Assembly: GCA_004151065.3 (NCBI GenBank)
Contig: NWUY0300013763.1
Span: 56,651-77,537, forward strand
Reading direction: 5' to 3'
From: Larix sibirica
Lineage: Eukaryota > Streptophyta > Pinopsida > Pinales > Pinaceae
DNA length: 20,887 nucleotides
Each line of letters opens with the position of its first letter. The stretch's first letter is position 1. The translations under genes were made by a program, and so were the position numbers. Shown here in pieces: positions 1 to 8,264 of the stretch. Under the pieces are notes generated by a model. That model was not told where the DNA came from and ran no database searches. It worked only from the letters and a program-made list of their open reading frames with translations.

Positions 1-604
1 TGTTCCTGTGCTTCTCAAGAGATAAGCAAAAAAAATTAAAATTAAAATAATTAATTCAAAAACTCAGTAGAATAAGAAACAATCATGAAGGTCCTCCGTC
101 CATGAAAGGCATAAGGTCAGTCTACAGTATAACAGAGGCATTTCTGTGGAGGAGTTCCAGAGTATAACAGTATAGCACAGGAGGAGGCATGAAGATCAAT
201 AAGCAGAGACAACTTGAAATCCATCGAAACACACCAAATGCATCCCAACAAATTACACATCAAGTTTTTCCAATACAATCATGTGCTTCTGGGATACTTT
301 GCACTCATAATAATTCACAGTCATGCCAGCAAACAAGTCAAACTCCAAGCCTCTCACATCAAGAACGAGAATGAACCTTCTTGGGGTCACCAAATTTTGT
401 CTGGTTGTGATTTCGAGTTAAAGTTACAAGATACAGCCAAATTAACAAACGTACAGGTAAAATACATCAAAAGTTGATGTGAAATGGACATGATTGAAAA
501 ACTCCAACATGCACCACAGAAACTCTATAATAAGAAAGTGAAGAGTTGGCAATCAATGTAAGAAATAGGCTCAAATAGAATCCATAGTCAGATGAGCTCC
601 AAAA
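1..604 (-). other. Probable terminal 3' UTR exon and downstream flank of the UBA2-type gene
   Basis: After the acceptor at 605 the minus strand holds T-rich sequence with no convincing reading frame of its own. It has long TTTTAATT-type stretches near 10-60, as found upstream of plant poly(A) sites. I cannot place the cleavage site, which may lie off the window. The short frames here (for example 189-477, plus) have no family resemblance and are taken as noise. Confidence 0.45.
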
Positions 605-1410
605 CTGGCAACAGACAAAAAAACAGAAACGCAAATTGTCATGATCTCCTTATGAATGCATAACTAAAAACAATGTTGTCAGTTAGAGTCAAACATCACC
701 TGAGTTCCCATAACTCCAATTTTGCCAGGCTGCAGAAGATGAAAATAACAAAGCCACAAGAAAAAATCACAACCTAACACTAAACATGGGAATAAGAATT
801 CATTAAGTGCTCTCTGCACTTCAGGCAAAAAACCTTTTACTTAACTACTCATGTACAATTCAGTATCTTCTGAAATGACTATTTGCACATAACTAGCAAG
901 ATTTGGTAATTTGATGGTACGAGCAGTTCTGATAATAGATTCTGAATAGGGAATACTTACTACAAAGTATACTATAAACCAAGTGCCCTTTCTGTCAATG
1001 ACATCTTGGCTACAATTGCCCCAACAGCATCCTCACTTACCACCATGCTTTATGCTATACTCATCACATAGCTTGGGGCAGGAAACTAGGGTATTTGATG
1101 CTTGAACAGGGTATCTTAAAAAATGGGCAACAAGAGACCAAAAACAAGGCAGAAAATGCTAGAAAGGGTTTCTTTGCCAATATGGCTCCATACTTATTCT
1201 CATCAATTTCCGGATATAGAAGGTGGAATAACAAAATAGAGGAATGCAAATAAATTAATAATGCACTAAATGAAAGGCCAGAATTTATAAAAGGTCATCT
1301 TTGACATCTGGTAAAAGGCAAAACATGAAGACAACCATTTCAAATATATAAAACAACAATCAAACTAAACTAGAAGAAATGGGAGAGAATGAATAAAATT
1401 GAGCACAAAC
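605..1410 (-). other. Probable 3' UTR introns of the UBA2-type gene around a 30-nt microexon (700-729)
   Basis: Directly after the TAG stop (1413-1411) the minus strand reads GTTTGTG, a possible donor at 1410. A strong acceptor (CATCTTCTGCAG) ends at 730, followed by 30 nt ending CTCAG and a donor GTGATG at 699. A second strong acceptor with a long T-rich tract ending GTTGCCAG is at 605; CTAAC shortly after the second donor is a possible branch point. This gives introns of 681 and 95 nt around a microexon at 729-700. I recall that Arabidopsis UBA2 genes are reported to have 3' UTR splice variants, which fits. If the first intron is retained, the stop codon and protein are unchanged. Confidence 0.6.
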
Positions 1411-2832
1411 CTAGGATGTGTAGTAAGACCGCATGCCAGGAAGAACTCCTGATGATGGAGATGTTCCTGGAAGTTGACTTTGATACGATGCAAGAGGATA
1501 ACGACTAGCTCCATCATATGCAGCAGTTTGGGCAATAGATGAGCTTGAAGGAATCCCATAGTGAGATGCTACGTCTCCATAACTACTGTACGGGTGACTT
1601 CCATATCCAGAGGATCCATAAGGACTAATACCAAGACTGCCCGCACCCAGTGCTGTCCGACCAGCAGCAGAACCTTGTAGAAAAAGCCGACGGCCCAAGT
1701 CCAACGATGCTGAAGAGTTCACTGCATGCATCATTGCAGCAGGGTCTCTGGACAAACTTGACAGTGATGGATCATTTAAACCATAGGGATTTAGACCTGT
1801 AACTGCTAATGATGGTGGGTTCCTGGTATTCTGATGGTCTAGAAGGGCTGGGTTGACTAGCCCATGTCCCAGAACACCATACTGTGAAGGGTGATTCATC
1901 AACGATGGATTTACATCATTTTTATCAATCGAATCACGAACAGCTTGCCCTTGGTTTGCTACTCCTTTCTGCTTCTGTCCTTCAAGAGCTAATTTACAAA
2001 AAAGTTGGTGCCCATCTATTGATTTGACAGGATCTTCCAGGGATCGAGTTGCTGCTTCGGCTGTCTTGTAAAGAATAAGTGAAAACCCTTTGGACTTACC
2101 AGTTCGAATGTCATAACCACCAGGGCCTTCTTCAATGTCTCCATACTGGGAGAAAAAGTTCGTTAATCTAGAGGGTTTCATGTCAGAGGGAACATTAGCC
2201 ACAAAGATCTTCCTTAAGCTCTCATCTGCTTTAGCTGGTTGAGAGGGATTAACTGGCTGTATGGGCTGTATGGGCTGTATTGGCTGTATTGGCTGTATGG
2301 GCTGTAGAGGTACTATGGGTTGAAGAATGTGTTGTTGGAACTGTTGCTGCGGATGTAGTTGTTGGAAGAGTTGGTTAGGTTGTTGTTGCTGCTGCTGTTG
2401 GTGAGCCAGATTACAGACAACCATTCTACCATCAATCTTCTTGCTGGGTTCTTCCAACGCAGTCAGGGCACCATCGAGATATTTATATGTGACAAATCCA
2501 TATCCCTTGTTCTTTTGAGAGACCTTGTCCAAGACAACGATTGCGTCTTCGATTTCTCCATGCTGGGCGAACACTGATTCAAGTGTCTCTGAGGTGGTCT
2601 CAAAACCCAGCCCTCTAACAAAAAGCTTTCTAGAAGTGATATTCTTATCTGAAACTTTTCTTACCCCATCAAGAAGGTCAGAATGCTTAATAATAGCTGG
2701 TTTTAGGATATCGACAAGCTGCTCTTTAGTTAAAGGGCCTAACAGCTTGGCCGCAACTTCTTCTGTGAGTTCCGGGGTGTTTGAATCCTCCAATTTCCGC
2801 TTCTTCCCTTCTTTCCCATCCTTTCCTTCCAT
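1411..2832 (-). CDS. UBA2-type (UBP1-associated protein 2) RNA-binding protein with two RRMs
   Basis: A single 473-aa coding exon. RRM1 spans about residues 68-145, with RNP2 KLFVRGL and RNP1 KGYGFVTY; RRM2 spans about 207-285, with RNP2 KIFVANV and a weaker RNP1 KGFSLILY. The N-terminus has a basic KKRKLE stretch (possible nuclear signal). The segment PLTKEQLVDILKPAI before RRM1 and EEPSKKIDGR at the end of RRM1 are typical of plant UBA2 proteins. A Gln tract (145-151) and a Pro-Ile-Gln repeat (about 176-193) link the RRMs. The C-terminus is Gly/Ser/Tyr-rich. Known for the family: nuclear proteins that bind U-rich 3' UTRs with UBP1 and affect mRNA stability; the relative AKIP1 acts in abscisic acid signalling. 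The open frame extends six codons upstream of this ATG, but that stretch is the end of a splice acceptor (GGTGCAG), so the ATG at 2832 is the start. The stop is TAG at 1413-1411. No break seen. The subfamily member (2a, 2b or 2c) is not assigned. Confidence 0.93.
   Translation of the reverse strand: MEGKDGKEGKKRKLEDSNTPELTEEVAAKLLGPLTKEQLVDILKPAIIKHSDLLDGVRKVSDKNITSRKLFVRGLGFETTSETLESVFAQHGEIEDAIVVLDKVSQKNKGYGFVTYKYLDGALTALEEPSKKIDGRMVVCNLAHQQQQQQQPNQLFQQLHPQQQFQQHILQPIVPLQPIQPIQPIQPIQPIQPVNPSQPAKADESLRKIFVANVPSDMKPSRLTNFFSQYGDIEEGPGGYDIRTGKSKGFSLILYKTAEAATRSLEDPVKSIDGHQLFCKLALEGQKQKGVANQGQAVRDSIDKNDVNPSLMNHPSQYGVLGHGLVNPALLDHQNTRNPPSLAVTGLNPYGLNDPSLSSLSRDPAAMMHAVNSSASLDLGRRLFLQGSAAGRTALGAGSLGISPYGSSGYGSHPYSSYGDVASHYGIPSSSSIAQTAAYDGASRYPLASYQSQLPGTSPSSGVLPGMRSYYTS
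2255..2308 (-). repeat. 9-bp coding minisatellite (Ile-Gln-Pro units)
   Basis: Six direct units of GGCTGTATG, with one- or two-base variants, lie in frame between the two RRM segments and encode the repeated Ile-Gln-Pro of the linker. A short CAA/CAG tract encoding Gln lies just upstream in the gene (about 2378-2400). Because each unit is three codons, copy-number changes only lengthen or shorten the linker between the RRMs. Confidence 0.85.
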
Positions 2833-2834
2833 TT

Positions 2835-3497
2835 CTGCACCAGAAAACAAAAACAGAAGCCTTCATTCAGTAAATAAAGCCCACCAGTTCTCAAAAATAA
2901 AAATAAAGTGACCTGGGAAATTTCAGAAATGAACTGTTCAACAACAGAAATAAGTTCCTAAAAACCCAACAACCTAGATCATTTTCCTCACGTTGACCAG
3001 GTAGGTGTCAAATGACATTAAAAGCAAGCAGACAAAACAGACATTCAACCCTGAAAGAGTTTTCATCTTAAGTACAAGCATATCAAATCGTGCAAACCCT
3101 TGTATATTTGTCCATAAAAAATCATCCTGTAAATATTTCAATGAAACATGCATCATTTTGTACTGAAAAAGGGTGACACTAAGAGCACCCTCCATACACA
3201 CTGAACCTTACAAAACTTTGCCCTAGGAACCAATTCAATCCAGCTTTTCCTTAATCAGTGGAGCTCAACAGATCATTTTTCCTTCAAAACCTAGTTTATT
3301 GGAAGCTTCTGTCGTATTAGGACAATCAATAACAAATTATAGGCACAGAATAAATACATTCTTTTCACATCAAACCCTAACCTAATGGATATTTTTCAGT
3401 CCCAAAGTAAATCTTCTCTTCAATAATAAAATCCAGCAGAGTTTCCTTCTTCTAAGAGAAGAATAGGACAGTACAGATTTAGTTGCAGAGAGCTTAC
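2835..3497 (-). other. 5' UTR intron of the UBA2-type gene
   Basis: On the minus strand a donor GAG|GTAAGCT lies at 3498/3497 and an acceptor with a T-rich tract ending GGTGCAG lies at 2835, two bases before the ATG. The 663-nt intron separates an untranslated first exon (about 3595-3498) from the coding exon. A leader intron is common in plant RNA-binding protein genes and often raises expression. It contains a telo-box-like CAAACCCTAA near 3371-3380. Splicing is read from motifs only, without transcript data. Confidence 0.8.
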
Positions 3498-3599
3498 CTC
3501 GCACAAGAAATGGGTGGGACGCAGAGAACAGAACAAAGAGATATGGCTGAAGATGAAGCAAATCCTCTCCGCTGAAATTGCCGATTAATAGCCCCACTG

Positions 3600-3690
3600 G
3601 AAGAAGAAAAATATAGACTTAAATAGAACGCGTTAAAGGAAAGTCTCGTGTAACCAATTCATTCAATAATTCCCCCGGAACCCTAATCCG
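3600..3690 (-). promoter_or_regulatory. Core promoter of the UBA2-type gene (TATA-like box and telo-box)
   Basis: Upstream of the untranslated exon, minus strand, there is a TATA-like TATTTAA at 3625-3619, which would place the start of transcription near 3590. A telo-box (AACCCTAA on the plus strand, 3679-3686) lies about 60 bp further upstream. Telo-boxes are frequent near the 5' ends of plant genes for translation and RNA metabolism, which suits this product. The start of transcription is inferred. Confidence 0.5.
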
Positions 3691-4094
3691 ACCATCCCAC
3701 GAAATTTTATTTTTAGGCGTAGAGTTCACATTGTAATTGAGAATCTAATGTGAATAAATATTAGAACCTTTTGGAAAGCGGAAGAAGACCGGCCCACCTT
3801 AGGTTAATGCGTGGTGGTAAAGGTTTTGGGTTATGTATTTTATTCATTTTTGGGGGTTATTTTAACTTGAAATCCATTAATTAGATCGATGGAATTGCCA
3901 ATTTCAATTTTAATGTTTTTTTTTCAATAATAAAAAATTGTTGTTTGATATTCAAGAGTTTAGAATAAAAAACAACTTTACATATGGCTAAAAATAGGAT
4001 GATATGTCATGTAGTTTTTAATCTCGATCATATTATTTATATATTTTCTATCATATGAAGTCTCCACAAAAATTATTTATATATAAATATTGTA

Positions 4095-4895
4095 TTAGGT
4101 TAACCCATAGTAAACTGCTATAAATGTGGTAAGATATTTTAATTTACTTACTATTTTATATAAAAAGAAATTAGTGTTTAAATGCATGTGACAGGTTTCC
4201 ACAAATATGTTTTGAGAACCGTTTTTAACCAAAAAACAAAGCAAACTGACATTATCTGACACCATATGCCTGAAAGGAGTCTTCGTTGATCCTCGTAAAC
4301 TCCATGTATTCTTTAGAAAAAATATGATGTCCTCCGACATTCCCAAAGCTTTCTTTGACATCTTGTCCACTCGAAGTTTAAGTTGTTTGTATATGTGATT
4401 AAACGATACCACATCGAGGGANAAATATGCTAACTTCATAGTGGTTATGACCCTTTACTTGTTGCCCTAATTTATAATCACTATGTGCTTAGGATTGGGC
4501 TTTTCCAACCTTTCAATTTCATACAAATTTTTCTAAGCTGATATTTGATGAATAAAAGATTTTGAATGAGTTATCATTGCATCGTATTGAATTGTGTTAC
4601 ATCCATTTTCGATACCCCATGGACCTTGAGCCTTGTACTTCTCACAAAAACTTCACTTCATATAAGTATTTCCATCATTGAAAATGATACTATACACCCA
4701 AGGATGCTTGATTTTTCACTCGTCTCGAAATTCACGTTTTTAGGACTTCCTTTTCCTGTGACTACTCAATCCACCTTCCTTGTCATGACCAAGAATTCCT
4801 AAATCATCAAAATGCTCTTCATCCATGTCTTGATGAGGCTCATCATTCAAGTCAAGGATATGTGAAATATCTTCGACATTGGAAGGCTTTGACAT
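4095..4895 (-). pseudogene. Decayed hAT-like transposase, TTF-type zinc finger/DUF4371-like N-terminal part
   Basis: From an ATG at 4895 one minus-strand frame runs, through several stops, over more than 500 nt. It has an acidic N-terminus (DLNDEPHQDMDEEHFDDLG), then KIKHPWVYSIIF, a Cys-containing SFCEKYKAQGPWG, and TIQYDAMITHSKSFIH. This order (Trp/Pro-Trp, Cys-x-x-Cys, GPWG, His-x(n)-His) matches the TTF-type zinc finger before DUF4371/hAT transposases, from memory of the family. The frame goes on to ITTMKLAYXSLDVVSFNHIYKQL, like the start of the DUF4371 region. The X is the n at 4422. Stops replace an expected Trp, Cys and several Gln, mostly explicable by C-to-T or G-to-A changes. No catalytic domain remains. 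The first codon is only about 12 bp from the left end of the big inverted repeat. Confidence 0.6.
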
Positions 4896-4909
4896 TACAT
4901 AATATCCAT

Positions 4910-5213
4910 AACTCGTCGAGTTGCACCGAAATGGTCGTAGTCGCGATGGTTTTCCTAGTAAAAAACCCTGTTTCGGAGCGACTCACCGAGTCACGCTGAA
5001 ATAGTCGTGGTCGCGATCGATTTGCTTAGCAAGAAACCTGTTTCGGAGTAACTCGTCGAGTTTCTCCGAAACGGTCATCGGACAATTAGACTTTTTCTTT
5101 CGGAGAAACTTGTCTAAAGGCACCGAAACAGTTGGATCGTTTTAAAGAATCACACCAGACACTTAGAATTTTTTTTGCGAAGTCTTGCAAGTCGGAGCAA
5201 CTCACCGAGTTGT
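4910..5213 (+). repeat. Terminal units of the left arm: about 70-bp repeats with a 13-bp palindrome
   Basis: The palindrome AACTCGTCGAGTT is at 4910-4922; variants are at 4980-4992 (GACTCACCGAGTC), 5050-5062 (perfect again) and 5199-5211, with a decayed copy near 5107. The first three are exactly 70 bp apart. Each unit also has a GTCGnGnTCGCGAT stretch and GTTTCGGAG. Around 5040-5072 these combine into a 33-bp near-perfect inverted repeat (arms GTTTCGGAG / CTCCGAAAC). CpG is dense here compared with the AT-rich surroundings. Arrays like this at element ends are typical binding sites for a transposase or another DNA-binding protein; that role is inferred. Confidence 0.75.
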
Positions 5214-5570
5214 CCTGGCGCATTTCAGCATGAAAGTGTGAGTCGTCGAAACACGTCGACGAGAAACACAAAGGGCGTCGATAGGACGTCGGTGAAAGAA
5301 TAGCTTGACAAGACAGTGGGAAGAGCCCAACGCTTTTCACTACAAGATACGAAGTGACACTGAAATAGAATAAGGCCATTGAAACGTTGACGCAAATTGG
5401 CCAAAAGACGCCGACATCGATGTAGAATGGAAAATGACGACGACATGTTTCGCTGCTAATAGGCGCGTCACGTCGAAACGTCAGCGGCAAAACTTTACGA
5501 CATCAATTTTCGTGCAAAAACAGACTCCGTGACCTAATGACTCCACCAACTTTTCCCTTTCGCATTAATG

Positions 5571-5718
5571 ACTAGGGTTCTCAATGTCATATAAAAGGCA
5601 AAAACATATTTTTTGTTAACATTTTGCAAACGCTATCTCGCGAATTTGTCTCTACCAACTATCGGACGCCCAACACCCAACAACGTTTGTCCTCACGACC
5701 ACTCTGCAATTGACAGGT
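5571..5718 (+). promoter_or_regulatory. Inward promoter and leader of the left arm
   Basis: CTAGGGTT (telo-box-like) at about 5573-5580 is followed by CATATAAAAGG at 5588-5598, a good plant TATA box pointing toward the centre. About 120 bp downstream GACAG|GTAGG at 5716/5717 looks like a splice donor, so a short untranslated exon and an intron up to about 6770 are plausible. The TATA and telo-box motifs are kept at the same place in the right arm. A second TATA-like CTATAAGAGG lies at about 5911, also present in the right arm. Confidence 0.5.
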
Positions 5719-6760
5719 AGGCCATTTCATGCATTTAGGTTCCGTTTTAAAATAGCATTATTTTTCATTGGGCATTTTGCCTCTTATATGAGACGTTTGT
5801 CTTTTCTCACCGTCAGTTTATCCACATCGTTGTGATATATTGTTTCTAAAACAAACCTGTTGGTTCTTTGTTGTCCAATTGGGCTTAGAGTCGTTACTAG
5901 TATCCTATCTCTATAAGAGGGGGCCCTGACTTCAGATAGCTAGGGTTATTCCTGTCTAGACAGTTACCCTGGCCCATACTTACCACCCAATCGCACCCCT
6001 CAACAGCCCTCATATTTTTTTTAGTTGACATAACCACGTGTGGAGTTATCTTGCCATGGATAATAGAGCATTTATGTGTTCTTCGACTTATAACCGTAAC
6101 CTTCCCGCCCGACATGAACCTCACAAGAATAGGTGCCTTATAGGCAAAAGGATTAAGTTGTGTGTACAAGGTTTCATAGGTTTGCTCATTACTTTCGCGC
6201 TTATAACCACAAGGGTAGGTTATCCTAAGTCGGCAGGTTAGTTATACACCACCAAGGCCAATACCAATTCTAACCCCATACCGTACTTCACACGTAGACG
6301 ACTTATCAATAGTGTTTTCGCTCATCAATTGTTATCCGTCACTCAGCCGAGCTTTAATGTGCTACTCCCACAGAATAGTGAATATAGAAAAGTTTATCTC
6401 TAAACTAATCCATACTCGCTCGCCTCGCAAAATTAAAACGATTTTAGAATAACCTCGAAAGCATTCACACCTGATGACAAACTCTTCACCATTCATATGA
6501 AGAAAATGAATATTGTAGTTAGCTAAATTAATAGAAATCTTTAGAGAACATCTTTTGAAGTAATTTCACATTAATTTTCAATTGAATTTTACACACCAGT
6601 GGACTGTTTTGAAGCATAGCACATAACCAAGACACATCTAATATCATGGAAGTAATGTTTTATTAACTTCGCTTTCCTATGAACAATAGTAACAAAGATG
6701 TTTTTATATGTTTTTTTACTGCTATCTCTTTGGTATTTAAACTTGCTATACTCAGATTTA

Positions 6761-8264
6761 ATGTTTCATCAAATGCAAAGGAGTGCAAAGAGGAAATCCA
6801 AGACAACTGAATCAGATTCGGACGTAGAAGTAGTAGCTGACACTACGACAGAAACCATGTCCGAAGACACCAAAGCAACAACGGGAATCACCCCAGAATA
6901 CAAGTGGGGAGAACTGTATCAGATGATCCGAGATCAGAATGTACCTGAGGCATCTCTCGAAGATATGATGTTATACCAAAACATTAAGAAATCGGGGCTC
7001 ACCAAAGCAGCCACACGCTCAGAACTGTTTCCTTGTTCAGAAGTCATCGGATGGATCCTGCCTTACGTGGATGTTAGTGCAAGGATCATCTCAAACATAA
7101 AGGGGGAGGATTTACCTCTTTCCTTCTGGGTCACATAACAGGAGTGTATAAACTACCACCACCCAATGTCATGATGACTGAAGACTGGATCACGGGTGTA
7201 AACATGGACCACTTCGAGTATGCCAAAAAAATGATAATTCCAGGGAAACAACTAAGGCTGAAAACAAGTGGGGAGTATGACAGTTTAAGCTTAAGAACCC
7301 CATTAAGAATTATAACTTTGATGCTAAGAAGAATTTCGGGAAAGCGAATAGAAACATCTACAAGCTTAATTGGGTACCTTGATATATCATATAGCCTTCT
7401 ATAGCACTGTTTTTAACTGGGCGGACATCATATCAAATAGCGTGGCATCAACAATAGCAGCAACACAGGGAGTATTAAACCAAAAGAAAGCAGAGTTCTA
7501 CATGTCCTTCTATCTCATAGACTGCATGCTGGTTCGGCACCCATTCCCTAAATTGGGATGTATCTGTAATCAGGCTGAGTCTCCTATCTATGTGGCCTTT
7601 TACATGTCCTTGTATCTCATAGACTGCATGTTGGTCCAACACCCATTCCCTAAATTGGGATGTATCTAGAATCAAGATGAGTCTCCTATCTATGTGGCCT
7701 ATCAGATCACATGGGCCCACAGATATGACCGCCACTACAAGCTCATCTGTGAAGAGTTGATCATTCCTCTGTATTGGTTGATTTTCAATGAGGAATCGAG
7801 CTACCTATCTGACAACGCTATGGCAGTCATAAACGAGTACGAGGATTATTACTTTTTGCCTGAAGGCACCTATATCAAAATGTATGGGGGTACTAAACCT
7901 CCATCTCTAATGCCCAAATATGCAACCGACCTTTTAGTCCATAAAGAGGCTGTGAGGCAGGAATTTATTAATGGAGTTGGTAGTTTCCTACATGAACATA
8001 AGAAAGCCTCCTACCCACCATTACCTTTTTGTATCGGGGCTTACAATTTCCCAAGGTTAAAGGTGTCGAAGCTTTCATAAAGGATTTGGAAGCATTCCAT
8101 TTTGGGGAGAAGAGATTCGTAAGAAATGGCATCCACAAGAAGGTCGTCGATCATTGTACGTCATGCAGGATACATTATGAATATACAGATCACTTTGTGA
8201 AGGATGAGGAGGTGTACAAAAGAGCAAGTAACATGACTGAGCTAAAAAACGTTTTGTTCAAAAA
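6761..8264 (+). pseudogene. Left-arm 5' copy of an unrecognised gene (broken)
   Basis: The candidate start is ATG at 6761 (MFHQMQRSAKRKSK), with a Lys/Arg-rich then Ser/Asp/Glu-rich N-terminus (TESDSDVEVV). Further motifs: KWGELYQMIRDQNV, YKLPPPNVMMTEDWI, NMDHFEYAKKMI, FNWADIISNSV, FYMSFYLIDCMLV, YQITWAHRYDRHYKL, EGTYIKMYGGTKPPSLMPKY, LHEHKKASYPPLPF. I do not recognise the family and see no enzyme motif. It is broken by frame changes near 7130, 7335 and 8055, a TAG at 7667-7669, and an in-frame 102-bp duplication. It has only about the first half of the gene, ending where the arm ends. Same-sense homology to the minus-strand copy at 8265-11347 supports a once-coding origin. Confidence 0.7.
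7496..7699 (+). repeat. 102-bp in-frame tandem duplication in the left gene copy
   Basis: Units 7496-7597 and 7598-7699 each encode a 34-residue segment starting FYMS and ending SPIYVA, in the same frame. The right arm and the third copy at 20215-20887 have one unit, so the duplication is specific to this arm and arose after the arms separated. The second unit holds a TAG (7667-7669) where the right arm has TGG. Confidence 0.9.

Larger units (their letters stand above)
4907..8264 (+). repeat. Left arm of the long inverted repeat
   Basis: From the outside inwards: palindromic terminal units (4907-5213), other CpG-rich repeat material to about 5520, an inward promoter (about 5571-5600), leader exon and donor (5717), an intron-like stretch, and the 5' part of the unrecognised gene from 6761. 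It has an extra 102-bp tandem duplication at 7496-7699 and lacks a 66-bp piece present in the right arm. Homology ends at about 8264, just after the codons for RASNMTE. Confidence 0.88.

Noticed and set aside
4910-5213. Regularly spaced palindromes as a possible CRISPR array
   Set aside because: The sequence between palindromes is itself repeated, not unique spacers, and the setting is a plant nuclear genome.
5086-5490. Long minus-strand frame matching a frame in the right arm (12616-12969)
   Set aside because: It is translation of CpG-rich repeat units. The right-arm version has a 66-bp insert and there is no recognisable domain.
5897-6241. Overlapping 90- and 67-codon frames on opposite strands, same lengths in both arms (mirror at 11869-12213)
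   Set aside because: The 90-codon frame begins with TTG, and by hand count about a quarter of its residues differ between arms, with no sign of protein-level constraint. The equal lengths only show that this intron-like stretch has no indels.
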